This document shows positions 34,655 to 43,395 of a DNA stretch of 64,000 nt, piece by piece (positions within the stretch are counted from its first letter, which is position 1; each line of letters opens with the position of its first letter). The stretch is taken from positions 806,001 to 870,000 of the forward strand of contig NZ_CP053928.1 of assembly GCF_014108865.1 (NCBI RefSeq). The letters are read 5' to 3'. This stretch comes from Nocardioides sp. WS12. GTDB lineage: Bacteria; Actinomycetota; Actinomycetes; Propionibacteriales; Nocardioidaceae. The position numbers and the translations under genes were made by a program. The notes below the pieces were generated by a model. That model did no database searches. It was not told the origin of the DNA and was given only the letters and a program-made list of their open reading frames with translations.

Positions 34655-35199
34655 CCGTGACCATCCGCCCTGTCGACCCCGACGCCGACATCCCTCTACT
34701 GCACGGCTGGGTCACCGAGCCCCGCGCCGCCTTCTGGGGCATGGGTGACCTCGCCGAGGAGGACGTGGCCGAGATCTACACCTACATCGACGAGCAGGCT
34801 CACCTGGCGGCGTACGTCCTCGAACTCGACAACCACCCGGTCGGCCTCCTCCAGACCTACGACCCGGCGGTCGACGAGATCGGCGAGTGGTACGACCGCC
34901 GCCCCGGCGACGTGGGGATCCACCTGCTCCTCGCCGGTGACCGGGCGCGCGCCGGTCGGACCGCTGAGGTGATTGCGGCCGGCTTCGACTTCGTCGCGCA
35001 CCTGCCCGGCTGCCAGCGACTGGTGCTCGAGCCCGACGCCCGCAACGCCCCCTCGATCGCGCTGATGGAGCGGCTGGGCGCCGAGCGTGGCCCGCTGGTC
35101 GACCTGAAGACGAGCATCAGCGAGAAGCCGGCTCAGTTCTTCTTCATCGACCGGGCGCGAGCGCTGGAGCTCGCTGGGGTGCCGCGACCCCAACAGTGA
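34651..35199 (+). CDS. GNAT acyltransferase, siderophore type (IucB/AlcB/MbtK-like)
   Basis: The 182-residue protein starts at ATG 34651 with GAGGAGAAG upstream, overlapping the acylase stop by four bases. It parallels the N-terminal domain of the fusion protein: HGWVTEPRAAFWGM, LLQTYDPAVDEIGEWY, GDVGIHLLLAG, RLVLEPDARNAPSI. It is a lysine/hydroxylamine N-acyltransferase. Two such enzymes in one operon suggest two acyl donors or an extra modification of the siderophore. Confidence 0.9.
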   Translation: MTVTIRPVDPDADIPLLHGWVTEPRAAFWGMGDLAEEDVAEIYTYIDEQAHLAAYVLELDNHPVGLLQTYDPAVDEIGEWYDRRPGDVGIHLLLAGDRARAGRTAEVIAAGFDFVAHLPGCQRLVLEPDARNAPSIALMERLGAERGPLVDLKTSISEKPAQFFFIDRARALELAGVPRPQQ

Positions 35200-35220
35200 C
35201 CTGGCCCACGCCGGAGAGCC

Positions 35221-35254
35221 CGTGAGGTCGGTGAGGCTGTGAGAATGAGTTGAC
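35221..35254 (+). promoter_or_regulatory. 34-bp motif before narK, shared with the nir operon
   Basis: Two GTGAGG half sites are followed by TGTGAGAA and AGTTGAC. It matches the sequence at 39171-39204 in 28 of 34 positions without gaps. TTGAC followed closely by GAAAC resembles a GlnR half-box pair. The element lies 90 bp before the narK start. Confidence 0.7.
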
Positions 35255-35343
35255 GAAATGAAACTCGCGGAAACGTCGAGGCGAAACGAGCGGGCCACAG
35301 GATCGACATCAGTATCCGACCCCTGTCCGCCAGGAGCCCGACG

Positions 35344-36927
35344 ATGACACTGACCACCAACACCGGCCCCGACGCCTCTGGCGTCGGCACGCCGACACCC
35401 ACCAAGAGCCACCGTTCCGGGCGGTGGATCGAGGACTGGCGCCCGGAAGACCCCGAGTTCTGGGCGTCCACCGGCGCCCCGATCGCCAAGCGCAACCTGA
35501 TCTGGTCGATCTTCGCCGAGCACCTCGGCTTCTCGGTCTGGCTGATCTGGAGCGTCAGCTCCGCCTTCCTGCTGGCCCAGGGCTTCACCTTCACGGTCGA
35601 GCAGCTGTTCTTCCTGATCGCCATCCCGAACCTCGTCGGTTCGCTGCTGCGGGTGCCCTACACCCTGGCGGTGCCCAAGTTCGGTGGCCGCAACTGGACG
35701 ATGGCCAGCGCTGCGCTGCTGCTCGTCCCGACCCTCGGCTTCGCCTTCGCCGTCACCAACCCGGACACGCCGTACTGGGTGTTCTGCGTGATCGCCGCGA
35801 CGGCCGGCTTCGGTGGCGGCAACTTCGCCAGCTCGATGGCCAACATCAACTTCTTCTACCCCGCTGACAAGAAGGGTGCTGCGCTCGGCCTCAACGCCGC
35901 TGGCGGCAACCTGGGCGTCTCGCTGATCCAGTTCTTCCTGCCCGTGATCGTCGGCGGCGCCGGCATCTTCGGCATCGTGAAGGCCAGCGAGGGTGGCATC
36001 CACCTCGAGCGTGCGGCGTTCGTGTACGCCGGTCTCGCCATCGTCGCCACCATCGCGGCGTACTTCTTCATGGACAACCTCGAGGGTGCGAAGTCCAACC
36101 CCCGTGAGCAGCTCGTGGTCCTGAAGGAGAAGCAGACCTGGATCATGTCGTTCCTCTACATCGGCACCTTCGGCTCGTTCATCGGCTACTCCGCCGCGAT
36201 GCCGCTGCTGATCAAGGTCAACTTCTGGCGCCAGCCCCTGCCGTCCATCGAGGGCATCGGCATCAACTTCGCCTTCTACGCGTTCCTCGGTGCCCTCGTC
36301 GGGTCGATGGCCCGCCCGTTCGGTGGCTGGCTCGCTGACAAGTACGGCGGCGCGCGGATCACGCTCGTTGCCTTCAGCGGCATGATCGCCTCGACGCTGC
36401 TGGTGCTGTTCACGCTCAGCAAGCTGACCACGCTGCCGCCCCCGCCGGACAAGGCCAAGCTCGCCGAGATCGCGAAGGACCCGGCCGCGTTCCAGTTCCC
36501 CGAGCCGGTGCGTGCGGCGATCGAGTCCAACCAGGACATCTTCCCGTTCTTCCTCGGTGCCTTCCTGCTGGTCTTCGTGTTCAGCGGCATCGGCAACGGG
36601 TCGACGTACAAGATGATCCCGGCGATCTTCCGCAAGGACGCGATCCGCGGCACCGCCGAGGGCAGCCCGGAGCGCGAGTTCTCCCTCGTCAGCCAGGCCA
36701 AGAAGGCCTCGGCCGCGATCGGCATCATCGGAGCGGTCGGCGCGATCGGCGGCTTCCTGATCCCGATCACGTTCAACAGCCCCTGGGTGAGCGAGCCGCT
36801 CGCTGCGACCAAGAACGCGTTCACGATCTTCGCGGCGTTCTACGTGGTGTGTGCGGTCGTCACCTGGGCCGTCTACCTGCGCAAGCGCACGGGTGCCAAG
36901 GCGGACACCGGGTACGTCGGAGTCTGA
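35344..36927 (+). CDS. narK: Nitrate/nitrite MFS transporter NarK
   Basis: The 527-residue protein has 12 membrane segments and the nitrate signature FGGGNFASSMANINFFYP, a second Gly-rich block SGIGNGSTYKMIPAIF and PFGGWLADKYGGAR. An 80-residue soluble N-terminus holds EDWRPEDPEFW. It imports nitrate or exchanges it for nitrite, supplying the reductases downstream. The start follows CAGGAG; a shared regulatory motif lies upstream. Confidence 0.95.
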   Translation: MTLTTNTGPDASGVGTPTPTKSHRSGRWIEDWRPEDPEFWASTGAPIAKRNLIWSIFAEHLGFSVWLIWSVSSAFLLAQGFTFTVEQLFFLIAIPNLVGSLLRVPYTLAVPKFGGRNWTMASAALLLVPTLGFAFAVTNPDTPYWVFCVIAATAGFGGGNFASSMANINFFYPADKKGAALGLNAAGGNLGVSLIQFFLPVIVGGAGIFGIVKASEGGIHLERAAFVYAGLAIVATIAAYFFMDNLEGAKSNPREQLVVLKEKQTWIMSFLYIGTFGSFIGYSAAMPLLIKVNFWRQPLPSIEGIGINFAFYAFLGALVGSMARPFGGWLADKYGGARITLVAFSGMIASTLLVLFTLSKLTTLPPPPDKAKLAEIAKDPAAFQFPEPVRAAIESNQDIFPFFLGAFLLVFVFSGIGNGSTYKMIPAIFRKDAIRGTAEGSPEREFSLVSQAKKASAAIGIIGAVGAIGGFLIPITFNSPWVSEPLAATKNAFTIFAAFYVVCAVVTWAVYLRKRTGAKADTGYVGV

Positions 36928-36936
36928 TCCACCGGT

Positions 36937-36993
36937 CGCACCTGACGGAAGTGTCGTCGAATCCCCGGATTCGCGACACTTTCGTCAGGTGCG
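36937..36993. terminator. Long near-perfect hairpin between narK and nasA
   Basis: Arms at 36937-36956 (CGCACCTGACGGAAGTGTCG) and 36974-36993 pair over 20 bp with one G-U. The inner CGAATCC/GGATTCG also pairs, so nearly all 57 bases fold on themselves. It could terminate narK or be a palindromic repeat; GGATTCGCGACA recurs in the 30789 element. Confidence 0.7.
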
Positions 36994-37027
36994 TTCGCCG
37001 TTCGGCAAGCGCGATACTAGGAGCACC

Positions 37028-39094
37028 ATGAGCGTCACGACCCACTGTCCCTACTGCAGCCTCCAGTGCGGAATGAAGGTTGCCCCGAAGGGTCGGGTCG
37101 GCATCGAGATCAGCGCCTGGGAGGAGTTCCCGGTCAACGAGGGCGCGATGTGCCGCAAGGGCTGGACCTCCGGCGAGCTGCGCGGTAGCCGCGAACGGCT
37201 CACCACCCCGGCCATCCGGGACCGCGCCACCGGTGAACTTCGGGCCGCCAGCTGGGACGAGGCGCTCGACGTCATCGCCGACAAGATCCGCACCCTGCAG
37301 GCCGACCACGGCAAGGACGCGGTCTCGATCTTCGGCGGCGGGGGCCTCACCAACGAGAAGGCCTACCAGCTCGGCAAGTTCGCCCGGGTCGCGCTCGGCA
37401 CCAGTCAGATCGACTACAACGGCCGCTGGTGCATGAGTTCGGCGGCCAGCGCCGGCAACCAGGCGTTCGGCGTCGACCGCGGCCTGCCGTTCCCCCTCGC
37501 CGACATCGAGCAGACCGATGTCGTCGTGCTGGTCGGCTCCAACATGGCCGAGACGATGCCGCCGGCCGCCCGCCACCTCGACCGCCTGCGCGAGCGCGGC
37601 GGCAAGGTCGTCGTGATCGACCCGCGCTTCACCAGCACCGCCGAGCGCGCCGACCTCTTCCTGCAGCCGGTCCCCGGCACCGACCTCGCCCTCGCGTTGG
37701 GTGCGCTGCACCTGCTCGACGCCCAGGGTGCGATCGACGAGGAGTACGTCGCCGCCCGCACCACCGGCTTCGACGAGGTCCGTCGCTCCGTCTCCGCGTG
37801 GTGGCCCGAGCGCGTCGAGCGCACCACCGGCGTTGCGACCTCCGAACTGCGTGCGCTCGTCGACCTGCTCGCCGGCGCCGGGCGCGTGATGATCCTGACC
37901 GCCCGCGGTGCCGAGCAGCACGCGCAGGGCACCGCCACGGTGCTCTCCTGGATCAACATCGCCCTCGCCCTCGGCATGCCCGGCAAGGAGTACGCCGGCT
38001 ACGGCTGCCTCACCGGACAGGGCAACGGGCAGGGCGGCCGCGAGCACGGCCAGAAGGCCGACCAGCTTCCGGGTTACCGGATGATCGACGACCCGGCCGC
38101 CCGCGCGCACGTCGCCGCGGTGTGGGGCGTGGAGCCGGAATCCCTGCCAGGCAAGGGCAAGTCGGCTTACGAACTGCTGGATTCGCTGGGCGACGGCGGC
38201 GGCCCGAAGGCCATGCTCGTGTTCGGCTCCAACATCGTGGTCTCGGCCCCGAAGGCCACCCACATCACGCAGCGACTCGAGTCGCTCGACCTGCTCGTCG
38301 TCTGCGACATCGTGATGTCCGAGACCGCTGCACTCGCGGACGTCGTCCTTCCGATCACGCAGTGGGCCGAGGAGTCCGGCACCATGACGAACCTCGAGGG
38401 CCGGGTGATCCTGCGCAACAAGGCGATCGCGCCGCCGACGGGCGTGAAGAGCGACCTCGATGTGATCGCGGGGCTCGCCGAACGCCTCGATTCACCGGTG
38501 GAGTTCTCGGTCGATCCGGAGGAGATCTTCGCGGAACTCGGCCGTGCCACGGTGGGCGCGAAGGCCGACTACTCGGGCATCACCTATGAGCGGATCACCG
38601 CGGAGAAGGGCGTGTTCTGGCCCTGTCCGGCGGTCGCCGAGGGCGAGCCGGTCCACCCCGGCACCCCACGGATGTTCACCGACGCCTTCGCCACCCCGAA
38701 CGGCCGCGCGCGGTTCCTGGCGCAGGAGTTCGTCGGCGCCGCGGAGCAGCCCGACGCGTCGTACCCGATCCACCTGACGACGGGACGGGTGCTCGCGCAG
38801 TACCAGTCCGGCGCCCAGACCCGTCGGATCCGTTCGCTCACTGACGAGGGTGCGTTCGTCGAGATGCACCCGATGCTCGCCGACCGGATCGGCGCGCACG
38901 ACGGCGAACCGGTCATCGTCCGGACCCGTCGCGGCGAGATGAAGGCGCCGGCCCGGGTGGTCACCACGATCCGCCCTGACACGGTCTTCATCCCGTTCCA
39001 CTGGGTCGGCGCGAACCGGCTCACCAATGACGCCCTCGACCCGTCCAGCCGGATGCCGGAGTTCAAGGTGTGTGCGGCCGAGGTGCTGGTCTGA
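37028..39094 (+). CDS. nasA: Assimilatory nitrate reductase, molybdopterin catalytic subunit
   Basis: The 688-residue protein begins with a 4Fe-4S motif (CPYCSLQCGM ... CRKG) and has molybdopterin domains (GGGGLTNEKAYQLGKF, NGRWCMSSAA, VVLVGSNMAET, GYGCLTGQGNGQGGREHGQK, LPITQWAEESGTMTNLEGR). Size and the absence of a signal peptide fit the cytosolic assimilatory type rather than periplasmic Nap. It reduces nitrate to nitrite using electrons probably supplied by the FAD/2Fe-2S protein downstream. AGGAGC precedes the ATG; the longer open frame upstream overlaps the hairpin. Confidence 0.93.
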   Translation: MSVTTHCPYCSLQCGMKVAPKGRVGIEISAWEEFPVNEGAMCRKGWTSGELRGSRERLTTPAIRDRATGELRAASWDEALDVIADKIRTLQADHGKDAVSIFGGGGLTNEKAYQLGKFARVALGTSQIDYNGRWCMSSAASAGNQAFGVDRGLPFPLADIEQTDVVVLVGSNMAETMPPAARHLDRLRERGGKVVVIDPRFTSTAERADLFLQPVPGTDLALALGALHLLDAQGAIDEEYVAARTTGFDEVRRSVSAWWPERVERTTGVATSELRALVDLLAGAGRVMILTARGAEQHAQGTATVLSWINIALALGMPGKEYAGYGCLTGQGNGQGGREHGQKADQLPGYRMIDDPAARAHVAAVWGVEPESLPGKGKSAYELLDSLGDGGGPKAMLVFGSNIVVSAPKATHITQRLESLDLLVVCDIVMSETAALADVVLPITQWAEESGTMTNLEGRVILRNKAIAPPTGVKSDLDVIAGLAERLDSPVEFSVDPEEIFAELGRATVGAKADYSGITYERITAEKGVFWPCPAVAEGEPVHPGTPRMFTDAFATPNGRARFLAQEFVGAAEQPDASYPIHLTTGRVLAQYQSGAQTRRIRSLTDEGAFVEMHPMLADRIGAHDGEPVIVRTRRGEMKAPARVVTTIRPDTVFIPFHWVGANRLTNDALDPSSRMPEFKVCAAEVLV

Positions 39095-39133
39095 GGTTCC
39101 GAGGCTCACTGCGCTCGCACCTCAGCCACCGGG
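39095..39133. repeat. Degenerate copy of the palindromic-family repeat after nasA
   Basis: GGTTCCGAGGCTCACTGCGC then TCGCACCTCAGCCACCGGG follows directly on the nasA stop. It matches the left arm of the pabB element with several substitutions. Confidence 0.7.
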
Positions 39134-39146
39134 TGTTAACACGGTC

Positions 39147-39160
39147 GTGACGCCGCTCAC
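39147..39160. promoter_or_regulatory. CRP/FNR-type palindrome before the nir operon
   Basis: GTGA-CGCCGC-TCAC is a perfect CRP-family core with a 6-base spacer, extended by C and G on either side. It lies 100 bp before the oxidoreductase start, just upstream of the shared 34-bp motif. A GlxR/CRP-like regulator is a plausible ligand. Confidence 0.45.
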
Positions 39161-39170
39161 GCCGTGATGT

Positions 39171-39204
39171 CGTGAGGCACGTGAGGTTGTGAGAAGTAGT
39201 TGAC
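39171..39204 (+). promoter_or_regulatory. 34-bp motif before the nir operon, shared with narK
   Basis: Two GTGAGG half sites, then TGTGAGAA and AGTTGAC, in the same order and spacing as at 35221-35254. It lies 56 bp before the oxidoreductase start. A candidate binding site for NnaR and/or GlnR, given the NnaR gene in the same block. Confidence 0.7.
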
Positions 39205-39260
39205 CTCGGGGTGCAACACGACGACCGCGCCGTGAAACCTCGCCCGTCGACCATGGAGAC

Positions 39261-40817
39261 ATGCCCGAGAGCCACCGCCCCGACCAGCCGCGCAAGCGGC
39301 TCGTCGTCGTCGGCTCCGGCATGGCCACCACCCGGCTGATCGAGGAGCTGGTGGCGCGCAACGCGACCGCCACGATGGACATCACCGTCCTGGGCGACGA
39401 GCCGGTGGCGCCGTACAACCGGATCCTGCTGTCGGCTGTCCTCGAGGGGACGCACCGACCGGAGGCCCTCACGCTGCGCTCGCCGGAGTGGTACGCCGAC
39501 AACGGTGTCGACCTCCGCCTCGGCGCGCGCGTCCTCACCGTCGAGCGCGAGCTCAAGGACGTCATGCTCGTCGACGGCACCCTGATCGAGTACGACGTCC
39601 TGGTGCTGGCGACCGGCTCCATCCCCACGCTTCCGCCGATCCGCGGGCTGGTGCGGATGGACGGGTCGCTGCACCCGTCGGTGCACGCCTTCCGCTCGCT
39701 CTCGGACTGCGAGGGCCTGGTCGAGGCGATCGAGGCGATCGACGACCAGGGCCCGATCAACAAGCGCGCGGTCGTCGTCGGTGGCGGACTGCTCGGCCTG
39801 CAGGTCGCCCGGGCACTTGGTGCCCGCGGCCTCGACACAGAGATCGTCGAGGGTGGTGAGCACCTGCTGCACCAGCAGATCAACACCGCGGCCGGCAAGA
39901 TCCTGAGCCGCGACCTGAAGAAGCTCGGCGTCTCGGTCTACACCGGCGCCCGCGCCGTACGCCTGCACTCACCTGACGAGCCGGCGACGCCGGGCCTGTC
40001 CGGCATCGGCGCCGTCCGCGTCCTGGACCCGCTGCCCCGCAACCCCGGCAAGGTCGCCCTGCGCCTCGACAACGGCTTCAACCTCGACACCGACCTGCTC
40101 GTGCTCACCGCCGGCGGTCGCCCCTCGACCGCGCTGGCCCGCGGCTGCGGGCTCGAGGTCCGCCGCGGGATCGTCGTCGACGACCGGCTCGCGAGCGTCA
40201 CCGACTCCAACGTCCACGCCCTGGGCGACTGCGTCGAGCACGACGGCCGGACCACCGGTTTCGTGCCGCCCGCCTGGGAGCAGGCCGGGATCCTCGCGGG
40301 GATCCTCTGCGACGAGGCCGTGAAGTACGACGGCAGCCGGATCGTCGCTCGCCTCCGGGCCACCGACCTCGACGTCGCCGTCCTCGGGGACGCAGAGCGC
40401 GAGATCGCCGCCGGCGGCGAGGTCGTCGAGGTCTCGAACCCGATCTCCGGCTCGCACCGCCGCCTCGTCGTCCGCGACGGCCGGATCGTTGCGGCCACCC
40501 TGGTCGGCGACCTCTCGCGGGTCGGCCTGATCACCCAGCACTTCGACCGTCAGACGGTCCTGGGCCCTCACGAGCCCGGGAACCTGCTGATGCCCGAACG
40601 TTCCGGGGACGAGGGCAGCGTCGCCCTCACCCTGCCCGACGACGCGGAGGTGTGCGCCTGTGCGGGCGTCTCCGCCGGTCGGATCCGGGCCTGCTCGTCC
40701 TTTGAGCAGGCACGTGACACCACTCGTGCGACCACCGGCTGCGGTGGTTGTGCCCCAACGGTCCGGCAACTGCTCGGCAGTCGTCCGGCCCTGGCAACCT
40801 CCCAGAAGGGATCTTGA
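39261..40817 (+). CDS. NAD(P)H-dependent FAD oxidoreductase with C-terminal BFD-like 2Fe-2S domain (NasB-like)
   Basis: The 518-residue protein has an FAD motif VVVGSGMATTRLIEEL, an NAD motif VVVGGGLLGLQVAR, the FAD-binding HALGDCVEH, and a C-terminal [2Fe-2S] domain with CACAGVSAGRI and TGCGGC. It matches the electron-transfer subunit of NADH-dependent assimilatory nitrate reductase, which resembles the N-terminal half of NirB. It likely passes electrons from NAD(P)H to NasA. The ATG at 39261 has a weak ribosome site. Confidence 0.88.
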   Translation: MPESHRPDQPRKRLVVVGSGMATTRLIEELVARNATATMDITVLGDEPVAPYNRILLSAVLEGTHRPEALTLRSPEWYADNGVDLRLGARVLTVERELKDVMLVDGTLIEYDVLVLATGSIPTLPPIRGLVRMDGSLHPSVHAFRSLSDCEGLVEAIEAIDDQGPINKRAVVVGGGLLGLQVARALGARGLDTEIVEGGEHLLHQQINTAAGKILSRDLKKLGVSVYTGARAVRLHSPDEPATPGLSGIGAVRVLDPLPRNPGKVALRLDNGFNLDTDLLVLTAGGRPSTALARGCGLEVRRGIVVDDRLASVTDSNVHALGDCVEHDGRTTGFVPPAWEQAGILAGILCDEAVKYDGSRIVARLRATDLDVAVLGDAEREIAAGGEVVEVSNPISGSHRRLVVRDGRIVAATLVGDLSRVGLITQHFDRQTVLGPHEPGNLLMPERSGDEGSVALTLPDDAEVCACAGVSAGRIRACSSFEQARDTTRATTGCGGCAPTVRQLLGSRPALATSQKGS

Positions 40818-40818
40818 G

Positions 40819-43395
40819 ATGGCACCGCACCTCAGGAAGCAACTTGTCGTCGTCGGCCACGGCATGGTCGGCCACCGATTCGTGCAGGCCGCGATCGAGC
40901 GTGGGCTCACCGAGACCTACGACATCATCGTGCTGGGCGAGGAGCCGCGGCCGGCGTACGACCGCGTTGCCCTGACCTCCTTCTTCGAGGTCGGCGCCCA
41001 GGCGCTGTCCTACCTCCCCGAGGGCGTGTACGACGACCCGCGGGTCTCGTTGCACCTCGAGTCCGAGGTCGTGGCGATGGACGCCACCGCGCAGACCGTG
41101 ACCCTCGCCAACGGCACGGCCTTCGCCTATGACGAGCTGGTGCTCGCCACGGGTGCCGCGCCGTTCGTCCCGCCGGTGCCCGGCAAGGACCTCGGCAACG
41201 TGTTCGTCTACCGGACCATCGAGGACCTCGAGGCGATCCGCGAGGCGAGCAAGACCGCCAAGGCCGGTGCTGTCATCGGTGGTGGCCTGCTCGGGCTGGA
41301 GGCCGCCAACGCGCTGCACCAGCTCGGCGTGAAGACGCACGTCGTCGAGATGGCGCCGCGCCTGATGGCCGTCCAGATCGACGAGGCGGGCGGTGCCACG
41401 CTCAAGCGCCACGTCGAGGACCTCGGCCTCTCCATCCACACCGGAGTGATGACCGAGCTGATCGATGGTGATGCAGACGGCAACGTCAGCGGCATCAAGT
41501 TCAAGGACGCGGACACCCTTCCCCTCGACATCGTCATCTTCTCCGCCGGTATCCGTCCGCGTGACCTGATCGCCCGCGAGGCCGGCCTCGACATCGCCGA
41601 GCGTGGCGGCGTCCTGGTCAACGAGGACTGCCGCACCTCCGACGAGCACGTCTGGGCGATCGGCGAGTGCGCCGCCCCCGGTGGCCGGATGTACGGCCTG
41701 GTCGCTCCCGGCTACTCGATGGCCGAGGTCGTTGTCGACCAACTGCTCGGTGGCGAGGGCCAGTTCCTCGGCGCCGACATGTCGACCAAGCTCAAGCTCC
41801 TCGGTGTGGACGTCGCGTCCTTCGGTGACGCGTTCGCCACGACGGAGGACGCCCTCGAGCTGGTCTTCGCCGACGCGGTGGCCGGCATCTACAAGAAGCT
41901 CGTCGTGGCCGAGAACGCCACCGGCGGTTACGAGCTGCTCGGCGGCATCCTGGTCGGCGACGCGTCGGCCTACGGCTCGCTGCGTCCGATGGTCGGCAGC
42001 GGCATGGAGCTCCCGGCCAACCCGGAGGAGCTGATCCTCCCGGCCGGTCGCGGCGGCGGCATTGACCTGGGCCTGCCGGACACCGCGCAGATCTGCTCGT
42101 GCAACAACGTCACCAAGGGCGACATCGTGGCGGCCGTCTCCGACGAGGCGACGCTCAACGACGGCGGTCCGTGCAGTGACGCGGGTTGTGTCACCAAGTG
42201 CACGAAGGCCGGATCCACCTGCGGGTCCTGCAAGACGGTCGTGAAGAAGATCGTCGAGGACCACTTCGCCGCCACCGGCAAGGTCGTCGACAAGTCGCTG
42301 TGTGAGCACTTCGCGATGACCCGCCAGGAGCTCTTCGACGTCGTCGCGGTCCACGGCTACAACCGGTTCGACGACATCATCGAGGGCCACGGTCGGGGGC
42401 GCGGGTGTGACATCTGCAAGCCTGCCGTCGCTTCCGTCCTCGCGAGCCTGCTCAACCACCACGTCCTCGACAGCAGCAACGTCACGCTGCAGGACACCAA
42501 CGACGCCTATCTCGCCAACCTGCAGAAGAACGGCACCTACTCCGTCGTTCCGCGCATCCCCGGCGGCGAGATCACCCCGGACAAGCTGATCGTGATCGGT
42601 CAGGTCGCCAAGGAGTTCGGTCTCTACACGAAGATCACCGGTGGCCAGCGGATCGACCTGTTCGGCGCCCGGATGGAGGACCTGCCGGCGATCTGGAAGC
42701 AGCTGGTCGACGCCGGCATGGAGTCCGGCCACGCCTACGGCAAGTCCCTGCGCACGGTGAAGTCCTGCGTCGGTTCGACCTGGTGTCGTTACGGCGTGCA
42801 GGACTCGGTCGGCCTGGCCATCGAGCTCGAGCTGCGCTACCGCGGCCTGCGTTCGCCCCACAAGCTCAAGGGTGGAGTTTCCGGTTGCGCCCGTGAGTGC
42901 GCCGAGGCCCGCGGCAAGGACTTCGGTGTCATCGCGACGGAGAAGGGCTGGAACCTCTACGTCGGCGGCAACGGCGGCGCGATCCCCGCGCACGCCCAGC
43001 TGCTCGCGGGAGACCTGGACACCGCGACCCTGATCAAGTACCTCGACCGGTTCCTCATGTACTACATCCGCACGGCCGACCGCCTCCAGCGCACGGCCCC
43101 CTGGATGGACGCCATCGGTGGCCTGGAGCGGGTCCGCGAGGTCGTCGTCGACGACGCGCTGGGCCTCGGCGTCGAGCTCGAGGACGCCATGTCGAAGCAC
43201 GTCGACTCGTACTTCGACGAGTGGAAGGCGACCATCGAGGACCCGGCAAAGCTCGCCCGGTTCGTGTCCTTCGTCAACGCGCCCGGTACGCCCGACCCCA
43301 ACATCACCTTCCGTGAGGAGCGCGGCCAGATCCAGGCCGAGCTCACCGACGGCCCGGTGTCGCTGGGCAGCACGATTCCTGTGGGAGCCCCGTGA
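40819..43395 (+). CDS. nirB: Assimilatory nitrite reductase large subunit NirB
   Basis: The 858-residue protein has the full NirB architecture: FAD/NAD domain (VVVGHGMVGHRF, GGGLLGLEAANAL), a BFD-type [2Fe-2S] domain (CSCNNVTKGD, CTKAGSTCGSC), a linker with a second Cys motif (GRGRGCDICKP), and sulfite/nitrite reductase repeats with siroheme/4Fe-4S Cys in VKSCVGSTWCRYG and GVSGCARECAEARG. It reduces nitrite to ammonium with NADH. It begins two bases after the oxidoreductase stop. Confidence 0.96.
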   Translation: MAPHLRKQLVVVGHGMVGHRFVQAAIERGLTETYDIIVLGEEPRPAYDRVALTSFFEVGAQALSYLPEGVYDDPRVSLHLESEVVAMDATAQTVTLANGTAFAYDELVLATGAAPFVPPVPGKDLGNVFVYRTIEDLEAIREASKTAKAGAVIGGGLLGLEAANALHQLGVKTHVVEMAPRLMAVQIDEAGGATLKRHVEDLGLSIHTGVMTELIDGDADGNVSGIKFKDADTLPLDIVIFSAGIRPRDLIAREAGLDIAERGGVLVNEDCRTSDEHVWAIGECAAPGGRMYGLVAPGYSMAEVVVDQLLGGEGQFLGADMSTKLKLLGVDVASFGDAFATTEDALELVFADAVAGIYKKLVVAENATGGYELLGGILVGDASAYGSLRPMVGSGMELPANPEELILPAGRGGGIDLGLPDTAQICSCNNVTKGDIVAAVSDEATLNDGGPCSDAGCVTKCTKAGSTCGSCKTVVKKIVEDHFAATGKVVDKSLCEHFAMTRQELFDVVAVHGYNRFDDIIEGHGRGRGCDICKPAVASVLASLLNHHVLDSSNVTLQDTNDAYLANLQKNGTYSVVPRIPGGEITPDKLIVIGQVAKEFGLYTKITGGQRIDLFGARMEDLPAIWKQLVDAGMESGHAYGKSLRTVKSCVGSTWCRYGVQDSVGLAIELELRYRGLRSPHKLKGGVSGCARECAEARGKDFGVIATEKGWNLYVGGNGGAIPAHAQLLAGDLDTATLIKYLDRFLMYYIRTADRLQRTAPWMDAIGGLERVREVVVDDALGLGVELEDAMSKHVDSYFDEWKATIEDPAKLARFVSFVNAPGTPDPNITFREERGQIQAELTDGPVSLGSTIPVGAP

